This document shows positions 47,239 through 61,349 of a stretch of DNA of 64,000 nucleotides, in pieces; positions within the stretch are counted from its first letter, which is position 1, and each line of letters opens with the position of its first letter. The stretch is from assembly GCA_013397845.1 (NCBI GenBank), contig VZTG01001538.1:230157-294156 (forward strand). Direction: 5' to 3'. Source of the DNA: Melanocharis versteri. Its lineage: Eukaryota > Chordata > Aves > Passeriformes > Melanocharitidae. The notes under the pieces were generated by a model. That model worked only from the letters and a program-made list of their open reading frames with translations. It was not told where the DNA came from and did not search any database. The translations under genes were made by a program, and so were the position numbers.

Positions 47239-48889
47239 TGACCAGTGACCTGTGTCCCCATCGTGGACTCTTCCTTTTTTCCCTCTTCCAGCTGATGCCT
47301 GAGTTCATTGTGCCGCCCTTTCCCGGAGAGAGAGGGATTTTATTCTCCTGGAGAACCGCTCTCATCATTTCTCAAGTGCGCTGCCACCTCACACAAACAA
47401 TAAATCCTCCCATCCCCAAGAACAGATAAAATTGAAATCTTTGTCATAATAAAACAACCTGCTGGTAAAGAGACATCATTTACAACAATCCAGCACTAAA
47501 TTGCTTTCCCCAGCATTAATCCATTCAGCTGATGTTTGTTATTCTGCTAAAGTGGTGCCACGTTCGACAGAGAAATTGTCATAAGGAGAGAAATATTAAC
47601 AATAAAATCCCACATCATATTCCGGAATTAGACACGTGAGCTCATGGAGTGCCTGTTTTCCAGAGCATTGGCTGCCTCAAGCCATGGTTAACATGGACAA
47701 TTATTACCAAAACAAGGAAATAATTTCAGTTCAAGATTTCACACGGTCTTGTAGTACCAAAAAAAAAAAGTTTACTTCCCTTAATTATTACTACTTTAGT
47801 GAGGAAACTGAAGAAATAAATAATTTAAATAATAAATTTGAATAATTAAATAAAAACTCAGAGGGGGAAACAAAATAGTAAAAAAAAGGAGGAAAAGAAC
47901 CATAAAAGCGAAATAAGCCACCCATATTATAATTTAAAACCCGAAAACATGAATGTGATTTTAAACTATTCATGAAGTGATTTGCATAATCCCCAGTACT
48001 GGGGAAGTGAGTGCAGCTTTGGAGTTACAGAGGGAGCTTCTGGAGGCATTCCTAAGAGGAAGAAAAAAAAAGGAAATATAGGGAAACACACTCACATTCC
48101 CAGGGAAAAAAGTCATATTTGAACATAATGGGTATTGCAGAGGAGTGTTTAAGCACTGAAGATATTTGTCACTTTTTAATTGCTAATTTGCAAAACAAAA
48201 ACTATTCTGTTAGTGATGAGTTTTGACAGGCTCTTAATTGAAATTTAAAAAGGTATTTTAAGATTTTTTTTTTTCTGGTTTGGAACTTCGAATCCAAACA
48301 GATTCAAATGGGAATCTTTGAACGCTCAAGCATCCCTATGAAAAATATTAATCAAACAATTGGGGATTAAATTATAGGATCTATATTCCTTTCCAGCATC
48401 CACATCCACTTTCTCCAGCTATTCTCTTTATGGATCCATGCTCCTATAGATCCTCTGAACAAGGCTTTTTGTCACCAAGGACCCTGTGTTTCCATAGGCA
48501 ACCCAGTAATTTGCATATTCCTAATAAATAGTCAGCATAAGCTGAAATAGTCTTCTAAAATAATGAAAGCAAAGTGCTACTTCGATTCTCAGAGATAAAA
48601 AAATTTTGAAATATTCCAAGACAAACAGGGCAGAATGGAACCCCAGGTGTTCGCAGGGATGAGCAGCTTTATAGATTAACCACATTGACCAGGTCTCCAT
48701 TGGCTGTGTAGGAGCTCCAACATCCAGGGATTCATTTACTCCCCTAAATGGAGACATTTGGGATCATTTGAGATGCCTGAGGATATCCAGGACATCTGTG
48801 TGCACAAGGCTGACATAAATGACACAGAATTCGAGAGAGACACGTGAAAGGACAGGGAAAATGCTTCCGGATGTGGCAAACGGAACTCA

Positions 48890-49037
48890 TGGCATCCTGG
48901 AATGGTTTGGGTGGGAAGGGACCCTAAAGATCATCCCATTCCACCCCCTGCCATGGGCAGGGACACCTCCCACTATCCCAGGTTGCTCCAAGCCCCGTCC
49001 AACCTGGCCTTGGACACTTCCAGGGTTCCAGGGGCAG
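48890..49037 (-). mobile_element. CR1 3'-end fragment ending at a gap
   Basis: 'catcctggaatggtttggg' to 'cagggttccaggggcag', then the N at 49038, beyond which the sequence is not CR1. The element is cut by the assembly. Confidence 0.88.
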
Positions 49038-49038
49038 N
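49038..49038. other. Single-N gap at a CR1 edge
   Basis: CR1 on the left and unrelated sequence on the right. The remaining CR1 body is probably missing. Confidence 0.75.
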
Positions 49039-51127
49039 ATGCTGGGGATCCCAGAGCCACAGATGGGTCTCACCAGAGCATCCCATTTGTGTATTTTAAG
49101 GCAGGAGAAACCAGTCCCTATCCCAGACACAAACATTACAAAACCCTGAGGGTCTCTGAATCTGAAGTTGCATTCAGTCTCCCAAAATACAGTGATTTGT
49201 GTCTGGAAGTTGCCTATTTCTCTTCCACATCCATAAAAAATGACCAACCTGACAAGCTCAGGAGGACTCTGTGCTGCAGAGATGAATCCCAGGCAAAATT
49301 ACTAATTCCAGAGTTATCTATCCTCATATTATTGTTCACAGCTTGTAATATTGTTAATTCCTTTTTTTGTGCACTGTGTGCAGTAGACATCACAGAGCAC
49401 CAAAAAACAGACTGGAAAACTTATTTGAAAATTATTCAACATTCCAGACATTTTCCCCCAATCCCACAAGGAACTCCACGATCCTCAAAGGAAACCTTTC
49501 CTCACCTTTGTTCTGATCCCTTCTCCAATGCCTGCTCCTATCATATCTGAATGATCCTCAGTCTCCACGCAGATTCCCTGATGTAAATTCCTATTTATGA
49601 TTCCATTATGCAAATGAGCACAAGCAGTAAATTTGCATCAGAAGGGTATTCCTGATCCAAACTCCAGCCTCACAAGCTGCACCCATTCTGTGCTAATTAA
49701 CATCCATTAACTCTGGAGCTCTGTGGAAGCTTCGGGGATTCTCAGCCTCCCATTTATTCCATTCATTTAAAGAAACTCACAGCGGGTGCATTGTGTTCTA
49801 TACTGGCCAATTTTCATTTTTTATAATGTACACATGTACAGTATTTTCATTCGTGGAATCTTTTTTAATGCCTCTTGTCCTTCATCTTTGTGGAATATCC
49901 TTCTCTAATGGCATCAGGTGCAGACACACCTGACTCCCCACCGACCTTTCCCTCCTGCCAGTTTTATTTCCAAGCCTTCCCCCCTCCCTGCCTTTCCCAG
50001 CAGTCCAACAGGACATCCAGAAGACTCCTCTTTTTTTTTGTCAGATTTTGAAGAATGAATGCATTATTTCCTTGGCATGCCAAGCCTCTCCTGGCCCGCC
50101 GCCTGCCATCCCTACACCCACACTCCAAGGCACTTTTCCATGCAGCAGATTAAGGAGCTGTTCCCATGCCAGCAATGCTTCGCTGAGGAAGATGAACTGC
50201 AAAGGACACGGATCCTGCTCCTCCTTCTGTTAGCAGGATTTCAGGATATATTCCACCAGCTGGGGGGTGTGTGTGGGGAGGGGGGAAATGTCAGCTTTAA
50301 ATATAATAAAACGTGCTGGGAGAACAAAGAGCAGAGGCCTGGAAAGCTCTTCCCAGCGCCCAGAGGAGAGGAAGGAGCGGGATGGGATCTTTCCAGACTG
50401 AGGAGCCTCTCGTGCCAGGCTCTGCTCTGAATCCCTGGGAGCAGTGGCTGTGCCAGCTGCTCCCATGCCACAGGATCCAGCCACAGGCTGCTCCTGTACA
50501 TCGAGGCAGCATAGGACAGCCAAGAGCACATCCCACCGGCTACCTCGGAGCTTCCTGCCCGAGCCAGCATCTCCGGGAGCTGGAGGCACAGCTGCCAGGA
50601 TCCTGCTTCCCTTGGCCAGCACAGGGCTTGGCCCAGATTTTGAATACGATTGATTTCGTTCCCTCTATAAAATCTGGAGAAGGAAATGCTCAGCTGCTTT
50701 GAACTGAAATGATTTTTTGTTGTTGTTGTTCCCTCCCCACCCCCATTTGGAAGGAATAAATCGTCTCGGTGAGTTCCATCCCTATAGAATAATGCTCATT
50801 CCATACATTTCAGCCAAATGCCGAGGTGTGATTGGCATTTTCCTCCTTAAAAAACTGTGGAGAGCAGTTGGTACAGCTGATTGATTGAAGTCAGTCCAAG
50901 TACTGATATTTCTGAGCATGGAGCCAAAGGGATATTGATGCTCTGTGCTCTGAAATCGCGGAGAACATTAATTCTTAGAACTTCTCAGGCTGAAGAGGGG
51001 ACCTTGGCTTCACCCTGGAAGGTCAGGATGAGACGTTGGTGAGCACCATTGTGTTCCCTCCCCAAAAAAGATGGGCAAGTAGGTGGCAAGGAAGCTGTGA
51101 TGGGAACCTGCAGATCTCTGGAGGACC

Positions 51128-51591
51128 TGTTGGGGAGAGTCCAGAGGAATCCACAGAGATGCTCCCAGGGCTGGAGCCCCTCTGCTCTGGAGCCAGGCTG
51201 GGAGAGCTGGGGGTGCTCACCTGGAGAAGAGAAGGATCCAGGGAGACCTCAGAGCCCCTTCCAGAGCCTGAAGGGGCTCCAGGAGAGCTGGAGAGGGACT
51301 GGGGACAAGGGATGGAGGGACAGGACACAGGGAATGGCTTCCCACTGCCAGAGGGCAGGGATGGATGGGATACTGGGAAGGAATTCCTGGCTGTGAGAGT
51401 GGTGAGGCCCTGGCACAGGGTGCCCAGAGAAGCTGTGGCTGCCTCTGGATCCCTGGGAGTGTCCAAGGCCAGGTTGGATGGGGCTTGGAGCAGCCTGGGC
51501 TAGTGGGAGGTGTCCCTGCCCACGGCAGGGGGTGGCACTGGATGCGCTCTGAGGTCCCTTCCCACCCAAATCATTCTGTAAGTCCATGATC
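51128..51591 (+). mobile_element. CR1 fragment of about 460 bp, plus orientation
   Basis: 'gttggggagagtccagagg', 'gctcccagggctggagcccc', 'ctgcccacggcagggggtgg' and 'caaatcattctgtaagtcc'. Similar in extent to the copy at 6345-6805. Confidence 0.92.
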
Positions 51592-53831
51592 TCCCTGTTT
51601 GGATAACCAGATTAAAATGTCCTGGGAACCCAGGAGAGCATCCAGCACATCCAGTCTACACACCATGGATGTTCACCTGGCTACAATAATGTTTCTTGAC
51701 TTTATATAACTCCATAGCACCAGATTCCCAAAAGATTAACCTTTGCTCTCCAGAGGGAAATACTCCAGTCAGTCCCTTTGGCTCCACTCTGATTGTGGCA
51801 CAAATCCCGGAGCAAAGTGGATCTCAAATCCCTGGGGAAGTAAGCAGATATAACTTTGTTGAACACTTAGATACTGTCTATGCACTGACACAACTCTTAA
51901 TAAGGGCTTGAAAATCTAAAATGATCAAAGCCATGTCCTCAAGATAAAAATACAGCATGAAACTACCCCAGAGCCTTTGTTCTGAATTTTTTCAAGTTCT
52001 TGTCGAGGATCTGGAAAGCATTCCAGAGTCAGATTGAAATGCACTCTCATCTTTTGCACAGCACTGAGATACGTAGGGTGCTTTGGCAGCCATCTGGATC
52101 CATACAGGATTAATGTTATCAATCAGGATTTAAAACAAAATTGTACCATTGATACCCTCAGGGGTTTAACATCCAGCAGCCCCAGAATATCTGAGCAATC
52201 ACAGAATATTTCAGATCACTGGGAAACAATCAGCTAAGAAATGGTTGGGAGGAATAGGGGAAAAAAGCGGTGAAACAGAGAACAAGTTGAGCTGAAAGAA
52301 ATAAAACTGCTGATGACAGATGGCATTAAGAGGATGATCTTCCTCGATGAGCGTTGGCTCTAATGCTCCAACAGGGTTGATAAATATGTTGAACAGCTTG
52401 CCTGGGGCAAGTCAAACAAAGCCCTGGGCAAGAAATTTAAAATGCAGTTTGCCTAACAGAGCAACTAAAGAGGAATTTCTTGGCTCACCGTTTTGCCAAG
52501 ATGTGTTCTGTTCACACTGCATGAATTCCCAGGGAAACTGTTGGGTTTGCTTCTTTTTTTTTTTTCCATAGGAGAAGCAGAAGCCTCATGTTCATTCAAA
52601 TTAACAAATGCCCAGGAAATTGGTTCCTGCCTGTGGCTGCTGACGTTGGACGTGGGCATGGGCACGTGTTTGTGTACGGATGGATGTTTGGATAAAAGCT
52701 GCACAACAGATTATTGCAAAAGGAAAAGCAGATTATCATCAGAGGGAAGGAATATTTTACTGTCAAGAGAAAAACTGCCATGTTTTCAGCATGGGAAATG
52801 TGTCAGAAGGATGACTTTGGAAAAAAAACCTTGAAGACAACAGCACTCAAACTGGGAAAAGCAATGGGGAGATACAGAAAACGACTGCAAAATGTGTTTA
52901 TCAAACCCATCCTAAAGCATGTTACAAGTTATAAATAATACAAACTCAACAGGATTCAAACAAAGCTGAAGCCAACATCCAGAATGTTAATAAGGCACAA
53001 AGCACAGTTGCTCTGAACTTCCCCAGCAGAACACGAGAGGTTTCACATATTCCTGTTTCAATGCAGTTTTGAGCTTAACCAGCAGAGAGCAGGGACAGAC
53101 CCAAGTCAGTGAATCCCAACACTTCCCAGGGTGGCCTTATTCACTGCCTCCATATCCTTTCCCACCCAAAAAGCAGGAATATTTAAACCATTTTTGTCCT
53201 GAAGATCAACAGAGCTGCTGTCTGGTGACTCCACACAATAAAACTCCATCATCAAAATTCTCTGTTGGAAAACTTGCCTCTAATTCCCAGAAACTGGAAG
53301 ATACAGCCCAGCCAAAAAATCATATCTGGTGACCTGGAAGGTTCTCATCACACAGTAGAAGGAAAATATGGAAAAGCAGCAGAGGCCAAACTTTGTGACC
53401 TTTGAGAGCTGGCCCAGAATGTCCCTGTGCCTGTGACAAACCTGGCACAGCCAGGAGGACAATGGTGCACCTCAACTTCCACCCGTGAGCTGAACCCTCC
53501 AGATGTTTATTTTTGGTCTAAATCATCAGGATTTAAATAATCCACTTCTCAGGAAGAGAAGTAGAACTCGTGAGAGTGAAGAAAGCCAAGAACCTTGTCG
53601 GCTCTTCCCTCTCTTTTTCCTTAATCTTGGCATACAGACTTTGTTTCTAATCACTGCAAATAATCAAGCCTCACATAAATTACAATATATTAAATATTAC
53701 TTAAATACTCCAGAACTGAGGTGTGAGTGGTACCAAAGAAAAACAAAGAATTCTTTTTGGAAAAATAGCAAAGGATCCCAACTAACAGGTCTTTGTTAAA
53801 AACCTCCTTTTCATGCCTTGCCTGTGACTTT

Positions 53832-53892
53832 GAAAGGTTGGACTCGATGATCTGAGAGGTCTTTTCCAACCTTAACAATTCTCTGATTCAAT
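53832..53892 (+). mobile_element. Short CR1 tail, second subtype, plus orientation
   Basis: 'aggttggactcgatgatctg' then 'gaggtcttttccaacctt' and 'caattctctgattcaatg'. Confidence 0.78.
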
Positions 53893-53999
53893 GTCTATTG
53901 AGTAAGAGAAAGAGTACTTGATAAAACTCTGTAATTTTCAACTTTTTCCTTCCCATATTTTAATTGGTTTGTATTCCTCAGTAAAACTTGGGATGAGTC

Positions 54000-54152
54000 A
54001 AGGGAATGGTCACGGCCCCAAGGCTGCCAGAGCTCCAGGAGTGTTTGGACAACGCTCTCAGGGTGGGACTGTTGGGGTGTCCTGTGCCAGGCCATGAGTT
54101 CAGCCAATGATCTTGGTGGGTCTCTTCCAAGTCAGGATATTCTGTGATTCTC
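54000..54152 (+). mobile_element. CR1 3'-end fragment, third subtype, plus orientation
   Basis: 'agggaatggtcacggcccc', 'gagctccaggagtgtttgg', 'gggtgggactgttggggtg' and 'ggatattctgtgattctcgg'. It lies about 110 bp beyond the second-subtype tail at 53832-53892. Confidence 0.82.
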
Positions 54153-54288
54153 GGAAGATCAGGCATGAGAGAATAGGAATCAAAAATGTCTCACAATAAA
54201 TAGGGAATTCATCCAAAAAAGAGTTCAATGTCTTACTCCTGAAGGTTTCCATCCTAGAAAAATGTATTTGGTCTTTGATCATGGAAAC

Positions 54289-54380
54289 ATCACAGAATGC
54301 CAGAATGGTTTGTGTTGGAAGGGACCTTAAAGCTGATCTCATTCCGCCCCTCTTCCACTAGACCAGGTCGAGGTCCAGCC
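54289..54380 (-). mobile_element. Short CR1 3'-end fragment
   Basis: 'catcacagaatgccagaatgg' shortened by internal deletion: the 'ccatgggcagggacacc' block is missing between 'cattccgcccc' and 'ttccactagaccagg'. Confidence 0.78.
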
Positions 54381-55269
54381 TAGCCCATAGAGTAGATTGA
54401 GTTTCATTCATGAAAATGAACTAAAATCTGGAGTATAAATAATCAATCCCATTGTAATTAGACAGGTGGAGAGCTGGGAAAAACAAGATGAGCGAGCGGC
54501 TTTGGGAATTCAAGGCTGAACTCAGACTGTAAAAGATTTTCTCTCTGAAGCTGATTTCCATCATTAGCGGTGTTGCTATTTTCAAACCCACAGCACATTA
54601 AGCCTTTGCCACAGATTTGAATTCCACTGTGCTGGGTTCTGGGTACGAACACAGAACAAGAGAGCAACATCCCCAAAAGCTGAGTTTTTCTATTTACAGG
54701 GTCATTCCCATTCCTACATTCCATAAACATTAAAAGAGAACTGTCACAAACTGTAAAATTCAGGAAGGGGAAACCAATAAACACCTGTTTCCTTTCATGT
54801 TTGGGGATTTGGGAATGCAGCTGATTGAATGCTCGTGGCTGGGATCAACAGGCAACATTCAGCATTTTCCATGAACAACTGACTGACATCCAAAGCAATA
54901 TCGCACCACAAATGGATCTGACCCGCAGGAAAGAAGAGATATTCACAAAACAGGAACGCTCCATCCTTAAGTGCAAAGTGTTGGGATTAAAATTGCATCT
55001 GTTTCATGTCTAATCCATTAAAGAGCCATCTCAAGGAGTCCTGTAGGCACCTGATGTTTCTTGGCCACAAATACGATGCCTAAAGTGTCCCAAGGACACA
55101 GAAAAAAGTGGCAAAGTTTATGGTCAAAAATCTGATTGCTTGAACTATTTGTTTACTCCTTCTACTTTCTCTCACCAAATAAATGATTTGAGCAATGAAA
55201 ATGAGATGGATAAAAGCATCAGAAGTTCTTAGCACAGCCCTGAATTGTCCAAAAATGGAATCAAAATTT

Positions 55270-55960
55270 ATCACAGAATGAGGTAGGTTGGAAGGGACAT
55301 TAAAAATCATCTCATCCCACCCCCTGCCATGGGCAGGGACACCTCCCACTATCCCAGGTTGCTCCAAGCCCCATCCAACCTGGCCTTGGACACTTCCAGG
55401 GATCCAGGGGCAGCCACAGCTTCTGCCAGAGCCTTATTACCCTCACAGGGAAGAATTCCTTCCTAATACCCAATTTAAACCTGTTCTCTGTCAGTTTGGA
55501 GCCATTCCCCCTTGTTCTGTCACTCCTGGCCTTTTTCCAAAGTCCCTCTCCAGCTCTCTTGCAGGTTCCCTTCAGGTACTGGGAGGGGCAAGTAGGTCAC
55601 CCCAAAGCATCCCTCCTCCCGGCTGAACAATCCCAATCCTCTCAGCCCTTCCCACAGCAGAGCTGCTCCATCCCTCTGATCATCCTGGTGCCTCCTCCAG
55701 CAGCTCCACGTCCTTCTGATGTTGGCCCCAGGGCTGGAGGCAGCTCTGCAGGTGGGGTCTCACCTGAGCAGGGCAGAGGGGCAGAATCCCCCCCTCCCCT
55801 GCTGCCCACGGGGGTTTCTGGGCTGGGTCATGTCCAGCTCTCACCCACAGCTCCCCAAGTCCTTCTCCCAGAGCTCCTCCATCCCTTCATCCCAGCCTGG
55901 ATTGATCCCAGGGGCTGCCCCAAGGCAGGTGCAGCACCTTGATCTGAAGAAGCACAGCAG
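55270..55960 (-). mobile_element. CR1 fragment of about 690 bp, longest here
   Basis: From 'tcacagaatgaggtagg' through 'ccctgccatgggcaggg', 'cattcccccttgttctgtc', 'gcagaatccccccctcccc' and 'tgctgcccacgggggtttc' to 'gcaggtgcagcaccttgatc'. It reaches furthest from the 3' end of all the copies and serves as a reference for the others. Confidence 0.88.
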
Positions 55961-57830
55961 AAAGCCCAAGGATTTGGCCACTAAAGAACAAATCATGCCT
56001 CGACCTGGCCACCCTCCTCTCTTCCTTAAAGAAGAGAGCAGTTTCTCAATATATTATGTTTCCAAAGTCTGTTAGGGATAAAAAGAACCGCTGCTACAAT
56101 AATATGGTGAAGAGATTGAGATAGAGCTACACGGTCCTATCATCAAGCTGATTATTTGCTTCATTGCAAAGCATCACATCTTTAGTTCAGCCATTGATTT
56201 GAGGCTTTCAAATCATTTTGTGATCTTCCTTCACTCTGAGCATTCCAGCGCTTGGCAGAGATTCATTTTAGATCATCCCCAGTCATTTGCCACACTTTAG
56301 TGCTCCACTACTCAAGTAGAACTTGATGTACACAGAAAATAAGAGATGTCATCAGGGCTGTGTAATCCATTTCATATAAATCCATCTCTGCAATAACACC
56401 CAAGCCTTGCCCTTGTCTTGTGAAAATCTCTCTAATCTCCCAAGCCACCCTGGGGAGCTTGAGATAGAGAGAAGCAAAACAAAATATATTCTACTTTTAT
56501 AAAAGCAAAGAGGCACGTTTTGTTACCAGCAAAATAGGAATCACTTCCAGGGCCTTGCTGCAGAAAATAATAACTTGTTTATAAGATTTGTTTACTGCAA
56601 GGAATAGAAAAATTGCCTTTTCTTTCCTTTTTTTCTGATGACTATTGCTGAGTTAAATGAACTGCCATAGCCACATTCAGCAAAAGTAATCTCATATTCC
56701 TTATTATATTCGTAGCCTTAGATTTCAGACAACAATAGAAAGCTGCAGGCACCCTGACAATTATTTAAACCTACAATCTATAATTGCTCAGGAGCAAAAA
56801 AATAATTACATTCAAATAACAAGCAATTCAACAAGCAGCCCTTTCGTCCTCTTTTCCCCTTAACCCTTTTCCAAACCAATAAATGCCTTCCAAGTGCACC
56901 TAGATCATTCAAATGGATCTATTTTGAACCATAGCTGTCCTTAATGGAAATACGGAAGTTCCAAGAGTTATTTTCTCATCTGTTGTGAGCCAATGAAATG
57001 ATGGTGAGTTCTCACTTGCAAAAGAGAATAACTCTTCCTATCCACCCCCCAAAAAAAAAGAAAAAGATAATTACTCAAGAAAATACCAGAATAGATTGTT
57101 AGAGAAAAACTAATTTATATCCAGAGGGGCAGACAGAGGCCAGATATTATTGTGGTTAGTCATTTACTCATCATGCAGCACAATCATTCCTAAAAAACCT
57201 GGATTGGCAGCCTTGGAAATAAAGGAACTATAATAAATGCTGAGGCAAAGGAATTGCCATCACCCACAGCAAAGTCCACGACCTGCGGCTCTCCAGATCC
57301 ATGGTTTCCTTAGACATCCCAAAAAAAGCATCCTGTGCCCAGGCTGTGGTTGGCAGGAGACTGAGCTGAAGGGCTGTGGCAGCACAGTCCTGCTGCAGTG
57401 AACAGCCCCTCTAACCCTGAGCTGGATTTTGGGGAGCCTCTGCCACGGATCCTTGTGGGAATGTTTTGGATAACTCTGGCTATCCAACGAGGCTGGGATA
57501 ACTGCACAGTCATGGGGACAGAGCTGTGGGGCCCCAGAGAGGGAGCGGTGAGAGGCCATTCCAGGCTCTGCATCCAGCCCTGGTCTCTGATCCCAAGCAC
57601 ATCTCCCATATCCACACCAAGCCACAGACACATCCAGAATGAGCTGTTGGTCTCGTTTACAGCATCATTGTGCAATCAGCTGCTTTGTCCCCTTTGGAAT
57701 TTGGGGGTTTTTATGGACACAGAACTTCAGAGCAGGTCAGGGGCGGTTACTGGACTGTTTATCAAGTTTGCAAAACTGGTCCATCCGAAAAAGATTCACA
57801 AATATCCTTAAATCATTATTTCTCATGACT

Positions 57831-58205
57831 AATCATGGAATGAAAGGATGGGTTGGGGTTGGAAGGGACCTTAAAGATCATCAATTTCCACCCCCTGCCA
57901 TGGGCAGGGACACCTCCCACTATCCCAGGTTGCTCCAAGCCCCATCTAACCTGGCCTTGGACACTTCCAGGGACCCAGGGGCAGCCACAGCTTCTCTGGG
58001 CACCCTGTGCCAGGGCCTCCCCACCCTCACAGGGAACAATTCCTTCCCAATATCCCATCTATCCCTGACCTCTGGCAGTGGGAAGCCACTCCCTGTGTCC
58101 TGTCCCTCCATCCCTTGTCCCCAGTCCCTCTACAGCTCTCCTGGAGCCCCTTTAGGCACTGGCAGGGGTTCTGAGTTTTCCCTGGATCCTTCTCTTCTCC
58201 AGGCT
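57831..58205 (-). mobile_element. CR1 fragment of about 375 bp
   Basis: 'aatcatggaatgaaagg' through 'ccctgccatgggcaggg' and 'tatcccatctatccctgacc' to 'gatccttctcttctccagg'. A 238-codon open frame (57639-58355) runs through it and is not a gene. Confidence 0.9.
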
Positions 58206-59389
58206 CTCCAAGTTATCCAGGATACCCTGGATGAATTACTCCCAGATTCACACAGATGTCTCCAGCAAACTACACAATGGTGTGAAGAGGCACCATGTGA
58301 GGGACGAAAAATCCTTCTGCACCTAAAAAATCTGCCCAGATCTTTAATGCAGTAAAATGATCTCGGGTTTATTGGTCTCCAGAAAACAAAGCAAGTTAAA
58401 ATCCCTTTATCTACCCCAGGGATGAACCCCATCCCATTGGATGAGTCTGAGTGTCACCATTTTAACATTTAAACCCCTACACTTGTCCTCTCTTGGCATC
58501 TCGGGAACATTCCACAGAGTTACCCGAGCGACTCCCACCCTGCTGTGCAGCTGGGTATCGCAGCCAGGGATTGTCTGGAGCCTTGGGATGTCTTGGGCTG
58601 GTGTAACTTCAAAGTCTGATGGCACATGAGGGACAGACACAGTGACAACAACATTCCTTGCCATGCTTTCCATCCCAGAAGACTCAAAAAAAGCTGGTTG
58701 ACCATTAGTCAAGCCAGGCTCCATGCCACCCCTTTGGCCACCAGGAGGACACCCTGCCCCCTCTCCATCCCTGGCTGTAGGTGCTGTCCCTCACCCCAAA
58801 CACATTCCAGCATTCCACTCCAGCCCCATCCCCTCGACTCGAGCACGTGTCTGCCTCTGCATAATTCATTACATGACTCTCAGTAATTTTCAGTCAAGGT
58901 TCAAGCAGGAATGTGTCACACCAGGATTAGATTATTTATGAGCATAATGTTGGATTTAAGCCAATGACACACCAATAAATTTTATCTCCAAGCCTGACAC
59001 GTCTCATGCTGTTTTCCCTGGCTCACAAACAAATAACTACGGCTGTCTCAGAATTACTTGCATTCAACCTAAATCAGAATTTTTTTTGTGATTAGTTCTT
59101 ATCTTGCTTGAAAAACTGTTCATGTTGTTTCTCTCTTCCAGAGGCTGACGTGTGATTTTGCCTTCATTTCTCAAGTGTGTCCTGCACAGAGAGCAAAGTC
59201 AGGTATTCCAGAATAAAAATGTAGAACAAGGTGCTGTTTGAGCCTCTTAAAGGATGGAGTTTTTACTCTTTTCTAAAGACAAAAGACTTGTGTCACCCAG
59301 CACAAGCAGAGCTTGTACCAGCCAGCATTAATTGCCATTGAAAATAATCTAATATGGGCATTACCCGAAATAAAAGAACAAATAATGTA

Positions 59390-59458
59390 CCATTAATATA
59401 TAAATACACATTATATATAAATATATATTAATATAAATATTGTTATATAAATATGTAC
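59390..59458 (+). repeat. AT-rich low-complexity tract
   Basis: Overlapping 'atataaatat' motifs with almost no G or C. A degenerate microsatellite. Confidence 0.8.
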
Positions 59459-59594
59459 ATGAGGGATTCCCTGAGCAATTCTAGGAGCAATTCTTCCCAT
59501 CCAACCCCATGCAAACTCGAACTTAAATCTCCACTGTTTGTGTTCACATGTGACAAAAAGTGCCTGAGGTCCCATGACAGTCACTGGAGATGCA

Positions 59595-59670
59595 GTTCCA
59601 ATGGAATGAGATGACCTTTAAAGTCCCCCCCAGCCCAAACCATTGTGGGATTCTGGGATTCCATCCCAGT
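59595..59670 (+). mobile_element. Short CR1 3' tail, plus orientation
   Basis: 'gaatgagatgacctttaaag' then 'cagcccaaaccattgtggg' and 'attctgggattcc'. Confidence 0.75.
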
Positions 59671-61349
59671 TGAGCCCTCCAAGTTTCAGGAGAATTTCTG
59701 AACCGGTATTTTAGAAGTTGGTGAAGATTTTTGTATCTATGTTCTGGAGCAAAGTTATCTAATGATGTATTTTTTCAATAACTTCATCAGGTGAGAAAAA
59801 CTCCTGAAAATCAGGAAAATCACTCTAAATTCTCCCAAACTAAATAACCAAGTAGTAAGTAATCCATATTTTTTAATATAGGACCCTTTTTGCTCAGTCT
59901 CACACTCCCAGATCTGAAATTTCCAGGCTGTGCCAGCAGCCTTGTGAAGATAAATCCATTAGGATCCGCTGACAACCCTTTGTGGATGTCACAGTACATC
60001 TAAAATTATCAAAACAGCACCATTTTCCCCCTCCAAAAACCCTCTAAGATATTTTTTTCGTGGCTGAACAGAATCAATCATCAGCACTCGGTGTGTTTTA
60101 TTCCATGTCACCACTCTCTGTGCTTTATTAGCAGGAATCCAAGGATAAATCCGATGGTAAGTGTGCCCATCCCAGCACATAAACGAACACACACACAAAT
60201 CTATCTCCTGCAAAGCAGCATCAATCTGATCAGGGTGGCCTCCAGTCATTAACAGGATAATTTACTTCTATTTCCAACTTAAACCAACTCAGAATGATGC
60301 CAAGCATATGTTCCTCCTGCTCACTGATAAATTCCTATTTATCACTGGCAAGGAATTACTTCTCTGCAAGGCTTTTGCAATTGCTCACGGTGCTCGTGCC
60401 GCCTTTTTTGCGTGGAAAATAAAACAATAAATTGATAAAATGAAATCATTAAAAAATAAATAAATAAAATATTACTAATTTTTAAAAATAATATATAGAT
60501 AAATAGAAAAATAATTATCTTCCTCAAGACAATTCCTGCTGTTGGAGATCACCGAGCCCTATCCCAGAAGTCATGGAAAATAACTGTCTCTTCTACTCCT
60601 TTCTGTGGCAATACCCCCAAAACGTAATTAAAAGGTCGTTTTAAGGTGAATGATGCTGATTAAAAAGCTGCAGTCTGACTTTTAAAAACCCCTAGATCTT
60701 CCCTAATGTGCAATAGCCACTCTAAGCAGAAATCCACACAAAGCTGATTTCTTCATTACCTCAAGAAACCTCAAGTAACATAAAAAACTCTCTGATGGAG
60801 AAGCACAGAGATTGTGTTTGAAGGCCACGTTACTTTTGTTTTCCAAAGGAAAAAGAGATGTGGCTCCTTTGAAAGCAAAGGATGTTCTGAAGGGTTGTGC
60901 TCATCAAGGACAGCTTTCACTTTGTGTTAGGGATATTTTATTGTCCCTTATTAGTGTTTATAAATGTCGGGAAATGTCCTTGGTGAGGACCAAGCAGAAC
61001 TGTAGCATTTTGTTTTTATCAGGGTCTCCTTGCCCATTTACATTCCCACAAAGCTGATGCACAATTCCATCAAATCAGAGCAGCAGCATTTAAAGCACAA
61101 TGCCCAGGATATTCCACAGGACGAGAGGAATTAAGTATTGAGATATTTATTCCAAAAGGTCCGAGAGTTATGATTATTTCTGTGTTTATCATCTCATTTT
61201 ACAACAGATTTAGGGGAAAATTTTCAGCTCAGGGCTTTTCTGCTTAGGCTTTAAAAACTAAACAGAAAGCATTTCCTGGCAGAGGCTTAAAAAAACATTG
61301 GAGGTTTGACCAGCAAACCAGAGCATCTCACTTCAGGCAAGGCTGTGAG

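Noticed and set aside
52596..52781. Minus-strand frame starting MAVF, considered as the missing upstream MSRA exon
   Set aside because: The following bases do not provide a GT donor in phase 1 and the preceding residues do not fit. The similarity is four residues only.
52493..52834. 113-codon frame resembling a signal peptide plus a cysteine-rich secreted peptide
   Set aside because: The hydrophobic stretch comes from a T run. The cysteines show no known spacing, there is no splice or promoter context, and I recognise no homologue. It looks like chance.
57639..58355. 238-codon plus-strand frame
   Set aside because: Most of its length is an antisense reading of the CR1 at 57831-58205, which commonly gives long GC-rich frames.
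59390..59458. AT-rich tract as a replication origin or matrix attachment site
   Set aside because: Base composition alone does not support a functional call, and no further motif was seen.
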